Position numbers and translations under genes: made by a program. This document shows, piece after piece, positions 1-7,189 of a stretch of 13,940 bases of DNA. Source of the stretch: JACQNR01 sp049515175 (GTDB taxonomy: Bacteria > Acidobacteriota > Terriglobia > UBA7540). Each line of letters starts with the position of its first letter. The first letter of the stretch is position 1. Below the pieces are notes generated by a model, which saw only the letters and a program-made list of their open reading frames with translations, made no database searches and had not been told where the DNA came from. The stretch is taken from assembly GCA_049515175.1 (NCBI GenBank), contig JBEKUI010000100.1, forward strand, positions 1 through 13,940, given 5' to 3'.

Positions 1-55
1 CGGTCGGGAGAGCCAGTACAAGCATGATCGCGGCGGTCAACAAGACCTTTTTCAT
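1..55 (-). CDS. Start of an exported protein (partial, signal peptide only)
   Basis: On the minus strand an ATG at 55-53 opens a frame that runs off the left edge after 18 codons, reading MKKVLLTAAIMLVLALPT. A positively charged start followed by a hydrophobic stretch is a typical Sec signal peptide, so the product is probably secreted or periplasmic. A GGAGGA ribosome-binding site lies just upstream (about 59-65). Nothing of the mature protein is visible, so no function can be given. It is separated from yjbQ by about 158 bp in which I see no clear promoter or terminator, so it may be the last gene of the same minus-strand run or a separate unit. Confidence 0.6.
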   Translation of the reverse strand, partial: MKKVLLTAAIMLVLALPT

Positions 56-213
56 GACTCCTCCAGGATCAACTGACGTTTCGTCTGATGAACTCGCCAT
101 TACGCTATGCCACATGCTGGGGAGATTCAAGCGCCGGACGGGGCTTTGAGACAAAATGCGAATCCCGTGTCGCGTGTGGGCCAGAAGAGGACTAAGGTGA
201 GATGATTCCGCGC

Positions 214-645
214 TTACTCGCCCAGAACCTGAACCAGATAGGTTCGCTCCAGCGGGCCGTCGTATTCCATGAAGTAGATCGTCTGGCGGGAACCGCGCAC
301 CACTCTCCCGTTCTCAATCGGAAAGCTGCAGCTGATGCCGCCCAGCAGGCTCTTGAGGTGGGCGTCGGCGTTGAAGCCCAGCCGGCCATCGTAGTCGAGA
401 TAGCGCCGGTGATGGTAATCGGCGTCTTCGGGAAAGAGGCGGGAAAAGTGCGTGAGGATGTCCTCTTCGAGGCAGGGAATGCCCTCGGTCACCAGCAGGC
501 CTGAGGATGTGTGCTGGGTCATGACGTTGACGAGGCCATTCTTGACCCCGCTCTTCTGCACGATCTCGTCCACTTTGGACGTGATATTGATCGCTTCCTC
601 GGACTTGCGCGTCTGTAACTTGACTCGTTCAAGCTTGATGGTCAT
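214..645 (-). CDS. yjbQ: YjbQ/UPF0047 family protein
   Basis: The 143-residue product has the usual length of the YjbQ (UPF0047) family. It shows the family landmarks: a central MTQHTSSGLLVTE strand (residues about 42-54), the DYHHRRYLDYDGRLGFNADAH segment (about 76-96), and the closing half-barrel with RGSRQTIYFMEYDGP and a final VLGE. Members form trimers, and some carry weak thiamine-phosphate synthase activity in vitro; the true cellular role is unsettled. The gene follows the amidohydrolase by 30 bp and is probably the distal gene of the DeoR-SIS-PfkB-amidohydrolase run. No Shine-Dalgarno is visible before the ATG. Its start codon abuts a 7-nt periodic stretch (644-692), and translation may depend on the upstream gene. 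Family assignment is firm; role in this operon is unknown. Confidence 0.9.
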   Translation of the reverse strand: MTIKLERVKLQTRKSEEAINITSKVDEIVQKSGVKNGLVNVMTQHTSSGLLVTEGIPCLEEDILTHFSRLFPEDADYHHRRYLDYDGRLGFNADAHLKSLLGGISCSFPIENGRVVRGSRQTIYFMEYDGPLERTYLVQVLGE

Positions 646-692
646 GGTTGGTTGTCAGCCGCCCGCCGTTTGAATTTAGGATTCGGATTTCG
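644..692 (-). repeat. Degenerate 7-nt periodic stretch at the amidohydrolase/yjbQ junction
   Basis: Read on the minus strand from 692 down, the junction divides into seven 7-mers: CGAAATC, CGAATCC, TAAATTC, AAACGGC, GGGCGGC, TGACAAC, CAACCAT. Six of the seven end in C. This resembles the clear heptamer arrays around mrfA, but it is much more degenerate and could be chance. It codes the end of the amidohydrolase and touches the yjbQ start codon. Confidence 0.3.
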
Positions 693-1530
693 CAATTCCC
701 AACAGCCGTTCGGCATTCTCCCGAAAGATCTTCTTCAGGCATCCTTCCGTCAGCGCCAGGCTCTTGACGGCGTGCACCATGTTCTTGATTTCCACGCGCG
801 GGTAGTTGGAGCCGAAGACGACCTGGTTCCGCAGGCTGCGCTCTATCAGCGTGGTAGGAATCTGCTTGCTGAAGACGAACTGGAAAAACTCCTTGGGTCC
901 GTCGTAATAGAGGCACGATGTGTCGAGGAAGACGTTGGTATACTTCAGCGCCAGCGCCGTCGCTTCCCAAACCCACGGCCAGCCCCAGTGGGCAAGCACA
1001 AATTTGAGCTTAGGGAACTCGCGAATGGGTTCTTCGAGGAGCATGGGGTTCCCGCGCGACAGGGGCGTCTCGGGAGCCCAGCTCATTCCGGTGTGGATCA
1101 GCACAGGGATGCCCAGCGCTGCGGCCGCTTCATAAACCGCAGCGGCTTTGCGGTCGTGGGGCCGGAAGTCCTGCAGCGCGGGATCGAGCTTCAAACCTCT
1201 CAACCCCATCTTTTTCACGGCATTTTCCAATTCGCGCGCCGCGCCTTTCCTTTCCGGATCGACGCTGGCGAAGCCGATGAAGCGCCGGCTCATCGCGCAG
1301 AGTTCCGCGACTTGCTCGTTGGAGCTCACCGGATCCTTGCGCGCACGTTTGCAGTCAATCGGCAGCAGCACGGCTTCTGCAATTCCAGCGACGTCCATCT
1401 GCAGGAAGAAGGTCTCGAGAGGCTGAAAATTGTTGCCGATGTTGAAAATCTCGCGCGCCACGCGGGCGTAGCTCGGGTACTTCGCAACGAATTCGCTGAT
1501 CAAAACCGGGTGAGTGTGAAAGTCAATCAT
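676..1530 (-). CDS. Amidohydrolase family (Amidohydro_2, TIM-barrel) metal-dependent hydrolase
   Basis: A 284-residue protein of the amidohydrolase-2 type (decarboxylases, lactonases and related hydrolases with a TIM-barrel metal site). Visible landmarks are the N-terminal H-x-H metal motif (His5, His7 in DFHTHP), GLKLDP at 112-117, the IHTG motif (His146), AHWG (His181), and FGSNYPR at 239-245. In many relatives the last motif is GSDYP, whose Asp binds metal or acts as catalytic base. Here it is Asn242, which is worth noting. The ATG overlaps the stop of the PfkB gene by 4 bp (ATGA), so translation is coupled, with AAGG about 7 nt upstream. Context suggests action on a sugar-derived lactone, acid or conjugate, but the substrate cannot be read from the sequence. 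The last residues (AKSES) come from a 7-nt periodic stretch. Confidence 0.85.
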   Translation of the reverse strand: MIDFHTHPVLISEFVAKYPSYARVAREIFNIGNNFQPLETFFLQMDVAGIAEAVLLPIDCKRARKDPVSSNEQVAELCAMSRRFIGFASVDPERKGAARELENAVKKMGLRGLKLDPALQDFRPHDRKAAAVYEAAAALGIPVLIHTGMSWAPETPLSRGNPMLLEEPIREFPKLKFVLAHWGWPWVWEATALALKYTNVFLDTSCLYYDGPKEFFQFVFSKQIPTTLIERSLRNQVVFGSNYPRVEIKNMVHAVKSLALTEGCLKKIFRENAERLLGIAKSES

Positions 1531-2516
1531 GATTCAGCCTTGGCGGATTCTGGTTTTGCGGCCGCGGGCGAAATCTTTCCCGCCGGCGCGCGCTGCTGCA
1601 GGAACTCTTCCAATCGCCGGCGGTCGCGAAACGCCTCCGTGCCGCCGGGGCGGGTGGTCGAAAACGCGCCCGCCAGGTTGCCGTAGGCGAGGCAGGTGGG
1701 GACATCCGCGCCGCGCACGTACTGGTGAATGAAACCGGCATCGAAGCTGTCGCCGGCGCCCACGGGGTCAACCGCCTCGACGGGAATCGCGGGCGCCGTG
1801 AAGCGTTCCTTCCCGCGCTGCACGAGCGCCCCGTCGGGTCCCAGCTTCACAGCAACCATCGGAACCCACTGCGCCAGCCGGCCGATGGCCGTTTCCAGAT
1901 CGTCCACGCGCGCCACCTTCTTTGCCTCGCGTTCGTTGGGAAGAAACACATCGACGTACCGCAGGATGGAGTGAAGCTCTCCTTCCCACTGGTCCGCCGG
2001 GTCGTCGTTGGTGTCGAGGGAGATGGTTAGCCCTTTGCTCTTGATCCTGCGGAAGAGTTCGGTGATACGGGGCCACAGCGCCCTGTGCAGGAAAAATGAC
2101 GAGAGGTGGAAGTGCCGCGCCGAGGCGAGGTAGTCCAAGTCGAGGTCCTCGTAACACATCTCATTCATCGTGCCCGGGTAGGTGAGGATGTTGCGGAAGT
2201 GGGTGCGCGGAAGAATCACGGTCAGGCCCGTGGAAGTGCGTCCCGGAATTCTTCGCACTTTGGAGACGTCCACGCCGCCCGCAGCGAGGCGCTCCACGGC
2301 GATCTGGCCGAGCGGATCTTCGCCGATGCGCGAAATGAATCCCACGCGGCCACCCAGCACGGAGAGGTTGTGCGCGAAAATCGCTGAGGAACTGCCCAGC
2401 GTCAAGCTCAGCCCGTCGGCGAGCAGTTCGCGTTCCGGCTCGAGTTCGTCGGGGAGGCCGTAGAGAATGAGATCGAGATTCAGTTCACCGACCACGGTGA
2501 CTTCAAATTGAGGCAC
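1527..2516 (-). CDS. PfkB-family carbohydrate kinase
   Basis: A 329-residue kinase of the PfkB/ribokinase family. It has an N-terminal strand VTVVGELNLDLIL, a modified first signature region (GSSSAIFAHNLSVLGGRVGFIS, about 41-62) and the second signature DPVGAGDSFDAGF (250-262) with the expected catalytic Asp256. It should transfer ATP phosphate to a sugar or sugar-like alcohol; members include fructosamine, tagatose-6-phosphate and 2-keto-3-deoxygluconate kinases, and the substrate is not decidable here. The start is GTG. Its Shine-Dalgarno (GGGAG) overlaps the stop of the upstream SIS gene, 14 bp away, so translation is probably coupled. The C-terminal tail after about residue 308 is an Ala/Pro/Lys extension ending KPESAKAES, beyond the usual family end. 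That tail lies in sequence with weak 7-nt periodicity. Confidence 0.9.
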   Translation of the reverse strand: MPQFEVTVVGELNLDLILYGLPDELEPERELLADGLSLTLGSSSAIFAHNLSVLGGRVGFISRIGEDPLGQIAVERLAAGGVDVSKVRRIPGRTSTGLTVILPRTHFRNILTYPGTMNEMCYEDLDLDYLASARHFHLSSFFLHRALWPRITELFRRIKSKGLTISLDTNDDPADQWEGELHSILRYVDVFLPNEREAKKVARVDDLETAIGRLAQWVPMVAVKLGPDGALVQRGKERFTAPAIPVEAVDPVGAGDSFDAGFIHQYVRGADVPTCLAYGNLAGAFSTTRPGGTEAFRDRRRLEEFLQQRAPAGKISPAAAKPESAKAES

Positions 2517-2530
2517 AGGTCAGGGCTCCC

Positions 2531-3613
2531 TCAGGCATTGTTATTGAGAATCACCACCCGGCTGAGATTGCGCGGCCGGTCGGGATCAAATCCCTTCGCG
2601 ATTCCGGTGAAGTATCCCAGCAACTGTCCGGGCAGGGCGAAGGCTGCCAGGCGCGAATACTCGGGCCCTTCCAGGTTCAACTCGACCAGGAGGTCCGCCG
2701 CGCGGCGCGCCGTATCATCCGCCCGGTTGGTGATGACCATTGTTGTGGCGCCCAGTCCCTTCATCTCTTGCAGGACTTCCCGCTCGGCTTCATAGGCGGC
2801 CTCGGAAAGGAAAAAGGTCACCAGCGTTTCGGGGCTGACGATGGCCTTAGGCCCGTGGCGGAATTCCAAGGCGTGGAAGCACTGGGCATAGGAGCACGAC
2901 ATCTCTTTAATCTTGAGCATGGCCTCGTTCGCCAATCCGAAATACGGGCCTTGCCCCAGGAAAACATAGTCGGCGTAAAGTCCCGCTTGCACAAACTCCT
3001 GGATCCTGTCCGCCAGAGGCTGAACGAGCGGTGCCGCCTGGCCGGGAAGCTTTCGCAGAGACTCGGCAAACTGCGGCTGCTTTCCATAGGCCGCGGCCAG
3101 CGCCTGCAGTCCCAGGAGCATCGAGGTAAACGACCGGGTCATGACCGTGCTCTTTTCGTCCGCGGGCAGAAGGTGCAGCGTCGCCGTGCTGATTTCTTCC
3201 AGCGGCTGATGCGTCGCGCAACTGATGGCCAACGTGCGCACGTTGGCTTTCAACTCCAGGTATTCGGCGGCCTTGAGGACCTCCGAAGTGTGGCCCGACC
3301 GGGAAATCAGAACGGGTTGGGTGAGCGCGGGGTTGCAAGAAAGCAATTCGGGGAAAAGCAGAACCTCGGAGGCCGGGACGGCGCGGGCGCGCAGACCCGT
3401 GAGGTGAGTCCAGCTCGCCGCCGCCGCCAGCGCGATGTAGTAGCTGGTGCCACAGCCTACGAACAGCCAGTCCTGGCGCCCCGGGAAACGCTCACACGTC
3501 AGCCGGAGTTGATGGGTGGCATCGAGGATTTGCAGGCACTCTTTCCAGCAGGACGGCTGGGAAAGGATCTCACTATAGGTATGAACTCCCGCCGGGGAGG
3601 CGGCTGCGGTCAT
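2531..3613 (-). CDS. SIS-domain sugar-phosphate isomerase/deaminase-like protein, AgaS type
   Basis: The protein (360 residues from the start chosen here) has two SIS domains, like the isomerase half of glucosamine-6-phosphate synthase and AgaS. Residue numbers count from this start. Visible landmarks are a TYSEILSQPSCW start, FVGCGTSYYIAL in the first sugar-phosphate site (about 51-62), ISRSGHTSE (103-111), the STVMTRSFTSM loop (155-165), EAMLKIKE and EFRHGPK (about 230-256) with the Glu and His expected in the active site, and a C-terminal GFDPDRPRNLSRVV. Such proteins isomerise, deaminate or deglycate phosphorylated amino sugars. An upstream in-frame ATG at 3655 exists, but the ATG at 3613 has a good AAGGA site 6 nt before it and fits the family start. 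A DeoR repressor upstream and a PfkB kinase downstream support amino-sugar or fructosamine catabolism. Exact substrate is an inference. Confidence 0.88.
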   Translation of the reverse strand: MTAAASPAGVHTYSEILSQPSCWKECLQILDATHQLRLTCERFPGRQDWLFVGCGTSYYIALAAAASWTHLTGLRARAVPASEVLLFPELLSCNPALTQPVLISRSGHTSEVLKAAEYLELKANVRTLAISCATHQPLEEISTATLHLLPADEKSTVMTRSFTSMLLGLQALAAAYGKQPQFAESLRKLPGQAAPLVQPLADRIQEFVQAGLYADYVFLGQGPYFGLANEAMLKIKEMSCSYAQCFHALEFRHGPKAIVSPETLVTFFLSEAAYEAEREVLQEMKGLGATTMVITNRADDTARRAADLLVELNLEGPEYSRLAAFALPGQLLGYFTGIAKGFDPDRPRNLSRVVILNNNA

Positions 3614-3670
3614 CGGGGGTCCTTTTCCGGGAGGGTCTGGTGATGCCGCCGGCATCGCCCCAACCCGCCT

Positions 3671-3683
3671 GACAATGATTGTC
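3671..3683. promoter_or_regulatory. 13-bp palindrome between the DeoR and SIS genes
   Basis: GACAATGATTGTC is a perfect 6-bp inverted repeat around a single central base. It lies in the 79-bp gap between the repressor stop and the SIS gene start. It could be an operator or a weak RNA hairpin; there is no T tract, so it is not a terminator. The function is a guess. Confidence 0.3.
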
Positions 3684-3692
3684 TTGTTTGCA

Positions 3693-4454
3693 CTAAATCA
3701 AATTCACTTCGATGCCCATTTCTTCCAGGGCTTGCAAGTCAGTCTTGGATATCCGATTGTCGGTGACGGCCTGATGCACGGCAGACGGCGGCGCAATCAG
3801 CGAGAGGCTGCGACGGCCGAATTTGCTCGAGTCACACACCACCACGGTCCGCCGGGCAATCTCGATCATGATTCGATTGACTTTCGCCTCCAGCAGATTG
3901 GGTGTGGTCAGGCCGAAGTGGACATCAAACCCATCCACGCCCAGGAAAAGCAGGTCAGCGCTCAGGCGGTGCATCGTCTCTTCGGCGAGCGGCCCCACCA
4001 GCGAGAAGGAGTTCTCGCGCAGGGTTCCGCCCGTGAGGATGACCTCGACCGACGTTCCCGCCAGTTCCGCTGCGATGTTGACAGCGTTGGTGATGACGGT
4101 CAAGTTCCGGAAACCACGCAGTTCTCGCGCAATCATCGTAGTGGTCGTTCCTGAATCGAGCACTACAGACTGACCCTCTTTCACCAGTTTCGCCGCGAAT
4201 GCCCCAATCCGTAACTTCTCTTTTCGATGGAGTTTCTCTTTTTCGCGGAGGCTTGGGTCAAGCAGGGCGCCGGCCTGGACGGGCAGCGCTCCGCCGTGGG
4301 TTCGATAGATCGTGCCCTGGCCGTGAAGTGCTTCGAGGTCTTTCCGGATCGTCACCTGCGAGGTGCCGAACTGATGGGCCAAGTCCTTCACCAGTACGCG
4401 GCCCTCGCGGTTGATGATTTCCAGTACAGCCCGCCTTCGTTCTTCGTTCAACAT
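3693..4454 (-). CDS. DeoR-family transcriptional repressor (AgaR/GlpR type)
   Basis: A 253-residue regulator. The N-terminal winged helix-turn-helix opens MLNEERRRAVLEIINREG and contains the DeoR signature around FGTSQVTIRKDLEALHGQG, with IYRTHGGA following. The C-terminal DeoRC domain, which senses a phosphorylated sugar, contains VVLDSGTTTTMIA, the LTVITNAVNIA segment, VILTGGTLREN, and DLLFLGVDGFD. The length is normal for the family. The ATG at 4454 matches the usual ML-EER start; a TTG two codons upstream (4460) is possible. It is the first gene of the minus-strand run and most likely represses that run, and itself, until a sugar phosphate made by the pathway binds. The family call is firm; effector and operators are not known. 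Confidence 0.93.
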   Translation of the reverse strand: MLNEERRRAVLEIINREGRVLVKDLAHQFGTSQVTIRKDLEALHGQGTIYRTHGGALPVQAGALLDPSLREKEKLHRKEKLRIGAFAAKLVKEGQSVVLDSGTTTTMIARELRGFRNLTVITNAVNIAAELAGTSVEVILTGGTLRENSFSLVGPLAEETMHRLSADLLFLGVDGFDVHFGLTTPNLLEAKVNRIMIEIARRTVVVCDSSKFGRRSLSLIAPPSAVHQAVTDNRISKTDLQALEEMGIEVNLI

Positions 4455-4511
4455 AGGCAATCGAAAGTTGGGTTTACGGTACCCCGCTCCAAGGTATTTT
4501 CTTTCTGTTTC

Positions 4512-4540
4512 TTTTTAATACCAATCATTTCATTTGTCAA
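4512..4540 (-). promoter_or_regulatory. Candidate sigma-70 promoter for the DeoR-led operon
   Basis: On the minus strand a perfect TTGACA (4540-4535) is followed by AT-rich sequence. TAAAAA at 4517-4512 sits at 17-bp spacing, and TATTAA at 4520-4515 sits at only 14 bp. The region downstream to the repressor start is rich in GAAA/CTTTC repeats, the kind of short direct repeats seen in DeoR-family operators, so autoregulation is plausible. The -35 is convincing; the -10 is weak. Confidence 0.45.
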
Positions 4541-4640
4541 AGGGAAAATGGACCTTGCCCCCACCTTTGCAAAAGCGCACGGGGAAGATACAACCCCCTG
4601 ACGGAGAGGTTTCCGCCCTTCTGTTTTTCTTATCCCCCAA

Positions 4641-4726
4641 TTTCGAGTCCGGAAATAAGGGCAGGACTCGAAACTTCCTGCGTGCACCGCGACCCACGAT
4701 CCCACTCTGGTCTGCGTTGGCCAACG
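4641..4726. promoter_or_regulatory. 10-bp inverted repeat and 12-bp palindrome in the long intergenic region
   Basis: The stretch from the repressor start to the next gene (about 390 bp) has no convincing gene. It holds TTTCGAGTCC (4641-4650) and its perfect reverse complement GGACTCGAAA (4664-4673) around a 13-nt loop, then the perfect palindrome CGTTGGCCAACG (4715-4726). A smaller hairpin, GCGGGG (4796-4801) with CCCCGC (4811-4816), lies near the next start. None is followed by a T tract. They could be operators or leader-RNA structure; no function can be assigned. Confidence 0.4.
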
Positions 4727-4848
4727 AGCGCCTGGCTCATCGGAGGCTTGCAGGAACGCAAGGGTAGTAATAGTCTGGTCGGGAATGTTTCAGCGGCGGG
4801 GCGCTGCGGACCCCGCATTCTGGGTTGTACCTCAGAAAGAGCCTTTCG

Positions 4849-5355
4849 ATGTTGATGCGTCCCATCTCGATTTCCCCTGAACGGCATGCCGGGCGACTAG
4901 GGATTGTCCTCATAGTCTCGGCGGTACTTTTCGCGGCCGCCGGCACACTGCACGCCCGCCCCGAAGAGGAGATCGATGACATTACGGGAAAATACCACTT
5001 TCTGAACGCAGATGACGTCTTGGCCCTCCTCGACGAAGAGGGAAAGCTGAGCGGCTACATCGACGTCTTTCAGGGTGAAGACGAATCCGACACGATCTTG
5101 AGCTATCCCATTTCGATTGGGACGCGAAAGAAGAATCGGGTCGAATTCAAGACCCGCAAAATTCATCAGAAGTATTACCGCTTCAGCGGTACGGTGCGGC
5201 GCGGGTCCGGGCACGAGGCCGCCGACCCCGACTATCTGGAACTCGTTGGGGACCTGGAGACGGTCGTTGTCAAGGCCGAGTCCGGCGAAGAGTCCGCGCA
5301 GAGGACACATGTCATTCTAAAATCGATGGGGCGCGCAAGTGACAAGGAACAGTGA
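4849..5355 (+). CDS. Small secreted protein of unknown function
   Basis: From the ATG at 4849 the product is 168 residues. A Sec-type signal peptide is clear: basic residues, then a hydrophobic core (IVLIVSAVLFAAAG), then a probable cleavage after LHA before RPEEE. The mature part of about 130 residues is hydrophilic and rich in alternating strand-like segments (GKYHFL, GYIDVFQ, ILSYPISIG, YYRFSGTVRRGSG, YLELVGDLETVVV). This suggests a small periplasmic or extracellular beta-barrel or sandwich. No catalytic motif is visible and I do not recognise the family. An in-frame TTG at 4825 is a possible earlier start, but the ATG has AGAAAGAG before it and gives a better leader. It is 52 bp upstream of the carboxymuconolactone decarboxylase-like gene and may be cotranscribed with it. 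Confidence 0.75.
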   Translation: MLMRPISISPERHAGRLGIVLIVSAVLFAAAGTLHARPEEEIDDITGKYHFLNADDVLALLDEEGKLSGYIDVFQGEDESDTILSYPISIGTRKKNRVEFKTRKIHQKYYRFSGTVRRGSGHEAADPDYLELVGDLETVVVKAESGEESAQRTHVILKSMGRASDKEQ

Positions 5356-5407
5356 GGGTGCCGGGGGCGGCCGGGCGAAACGCATTTCAGCACGGCGGGA
5401 GTGAGGA

Positions 5408-5782
5408 ATGGAAGAAAAAGGATTTGACATACTCCGGCGGATGCTCGGCGACGACCGGGCGATTGAGATTCGCAATGCCTGGGCAAAACTATCGCCGGAC
5501 TTTGCCCATTATGTAACGACGTTTCTGGCAGGCGAGATCTGGTCGCGCCCCAAGCTCGACCTGAAAACGCGCAGCCTGGTGACGATCGCCGCCATGACCG
5601 CGCTCAATCGCCCCAACGCGCTGCGGCTCAACATCGAAATGGCGCTCAATAACGGCGCCAACAAGGACGAAATCCTCGAGACTCTCCTGCAAATGGCTCC
5701 CTATGCTGGTTTCCCTGCGTGTTGGGAAGCCCTCCTGATTGCCGACGAAGTCTTGAGAAAAGCCGGCCAGCCGGCGCAATAA
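5408..5782 (+). CDS. Carboxymuconolactone decarboxylase (CMD/PcaC-like) family protein
   Basis: A 124-residue all-helical protein matching the CMD family in length and pattern. It carries LSPDFAHYVTTFLAGEIWSR, the segment LDLKTRSLVTIAAMTAL (about 51-67), the LRLNIEMALNNGANKDEILE core, and LLQMAPYAGFPACWEAL, the PcaC-like motif. The CxxC redox pair of AhpD peroxidase partners is absent, so a PcaC-like decarboxylase or an unassigned CMD role is more likely than peroxide reduction. No other protocatechuate pathway genes are present, so I would not call it pcaC. The start has a purine-rich GGGAG/GAGGA stretch immediately before it. The gene converges on mrfB with only a 17-bp gap and no visible terminator. 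Confidence 0.88.
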   Translation: MEEKGFDILRRMLGDDRAIEIRNAWAKLSPDFAHYVTTFLAGEIWSRPKLDLKTRSLVTIAAMTALNRPNALRLNIEMALNNGANKDEILETLLQMAPYAGFPACWEALLIADEVLRKAGQPAQ

Positions 5783-5799
5783 GCGTTGTGCGCGGTGGC

Positions 5800-7107
5800 T
5801 CAGCTACTTTCTGTTGTTTGAGTGCGCGCCGATAGGGCCTTCCCCGCAGTTTTTCGCTCAAGCCTTTCCAGACGCTTTCTGAAGCGTTCCAATTGATGCG
5901 TGGCGGGGGCGGTAGCCCGGATCCGGTCGATCGCAGTGGTGGTGAAGAGGAGGGCGGTCGCAGTGTCGCGCGAGCGGTGCTCGTAGTGGATGGCCAGTTC
6001 CTCCAGCGCTCGAAGTGCCAGCGGCTCCTCGCGCTGGGAGAGTTTGCGCCAGAGTTCCAACGCCTGAGCGTGCTCGCGGTGGCGCTTGTGCTGAGCCGCC
6101 AATTGCCACAACGCCCGCGCTTCCACCGCTTCCGGTAGCCCCTGGTCGAGCGCCCGGCGGCACGCGGCGGCCGACCGATCGGCGACTTGCGCACGTTCCA
6201 GAATGCGGCTCAGGCTGAACAGGTCGAGGCTCGAAGCCAGTGACCCCTCCTCTTCCCGCAGCGCCCGCGCCATCTCCACCGCGAGGGCCGCCAGCGTCAC
6301 CATATCCAGCGCGTTGTGGAAGAAAACCGGCTGGAGGTGCTGGGCGTTCCCCGTGCGCAGATAATCAAAGTAGATCTGGGGAATCTCCGACCCCGGCACG
6401 TCTCCGTCGCGCGCGATGCCGAGGATCGCCCTCTCCAGGTTTGTCAGTTCGCAACTCGCCAGGCGCAGCTTCCACAGCCGCCGCGCGGGATGCAGCAGGT
6501 CCAGATGGATCATGCCGCCAAACGGCGCTTTCATCCGTGCCAGCGTGTAGCGCGTCTCAAGCAACGGGAGATCAAACGTCTTGCCGTTAAAGGTGACGAT
6601 GCCTTCGTAGCGACTGAGCGCCTCGGCGAGGGCCGCGAGCACGGCCTTCTCCTCGGGATAATCGCGCAGGAAGTATTGCCGCAGCACGAACTGCGAGCCC
6701 TCGAGGGCTCCGATGCCGATCAGAAAGGCGCAGGTACCCGTGCCGCCCGCGAGACCCGTGGTTTCGGTGTCGAGGTAAACCAGCTTTGCCGGATCCGGAA
6801 GGGGAACGTCGTCGAGGACAAGGCTGAGAGTGCTCAGATCAGCCGCAGCGAGGTCGCTGATGCGAAACTTGCCGTAAGGACGGCCGAAGGGCAGCGCTTG
6901 CCGCGCCAGGAAGAACTCCCCCTGAGCGTTGGCTTCGACCCGGCCTTCCACATACTCTTCGATTCCATGGGGCACGCGCTGCGCTGGCAGCGTGCGCGGC
7001 CGTTCCTCCATGCGGCGCAAATAGGCAAGCTGGCGTTCCAGCTCACCCTCCCGGACGCTCTTCGCCGCCGCCTTCTTGAGTTGCCGAAGTTTCTGTTCGA
7101 GGTTCAT
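5800..7107 (-). CDS. mrfB: MrfB-like DEDD 3'-5' exonuclease (YprB type)
   Basis: A 435-residue protein (from the ATG at 7107) with an RNase H-like exonuclease domain of the YprB/MrfB type. Exo I is YLDTETTGLAGGTG (Asp and Glu metal ligands, about residues 113 and 115), Exo II is TFNGKTFDLPLLETR (Asp about 179), and Exo III is HNALDMVTL (His about 264, Asp about 268), giving a DEDDh set. The C-terminal third is helical and TPR-like. In Bacillus subtilis MrfB works with the helicase MrfA to repair mitomycin C damage independently of UvrABC. Here it lies 55 bp downstream of the mrfA homologue in the same order, which supports the assignment. An in-frame start at 7140 exists; MNLEQKLRQL is the more natural beginning. 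The final residues (TQTTESS) look like a low-complexity tail. Confidence 0.88.
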   Translation of the reverse strand: MNLEQKLRQLKKAAAKSVREGELERQLAYLRRMEERPRTLPAQRVPHGIEEYVEGRVEANAQGEFFLARQALPFGRPYGKFRISDLAAADLSTLSLVLDDVPLPDPAKLVYLDTETTGLAGGTGTCAFLIGIGALEGSQFVLRQYFLRDYPEEKAVLAALAEALSRYEGIVTFNGKTFDLPLLETRYTLARMKAPFGGMIHLDLLHPARRLWKLRLASCELTNLERAILGIARDGDVPGSEIPQIYFDYLRTGNAQHLQPVFFHNALDMVTLAALAVEMARALREEEGSLASSLDLFSLSRILERAQVADRSAAACRRALDQGLPEAVEARALWQLAAQHKRHREHAQALELWRKLSQREEPLALRALEELAIHYEHRSRDTATALLFTTTAIDRIRATAPATHQLERFRKRLERLERKTAGKALSARTQTTESS

Positions 7108-7161
7108 TCGGCTTTGTAGTGTCCATCGCTGGACGGGCACATCGCCGTGCCAAAACCCGGC

Positions 7162-7189
7162 ACTACTGGCTGCTGACCACTGACAACTG
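7162..7189 (-). repeat. Heptamer array forming the mrfA 3' end
   Basis: On the minus strand four exact-phase 7-mers run CAGTTGT, CAGTGGT, CAGCAGC, CAGTAGT, all of the form CAGNNGN or close to it. They encode the last residues of MrfA (QLSVVSSQ) and supply its TAG stop, so the repeat has replaced or extended the native C-terminus. Similar CAGTTGTCAGTGG repeats, and the peptides they encode, occur as short tandem repeats in several bacterial phyla. Confidence 0.8.

Noticed and set aside
652..1686. Long plus-strand open frame (344 codons) opposite the amidohydrolase and PfkB genes
   Set aside because: Shadow of high-GC coding sequence: the minus strand has clear protein motifs, and this frame crosses two genes with no recognisable domain.
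2768..3643. Plus-strand open frame (291 codons) opposite the SIS gene
   Set aside because: Antisense shadow; Arg/Gly/Gln-rich with no motif, while the minus strand has intact SIS signatures.
4534..4767. 77-codon plus-strand frame in the intergenic region
   Set aside because: TTG start, no ribosome-binding site, low-complexity product without a domain, and it overlaps several palindromes.
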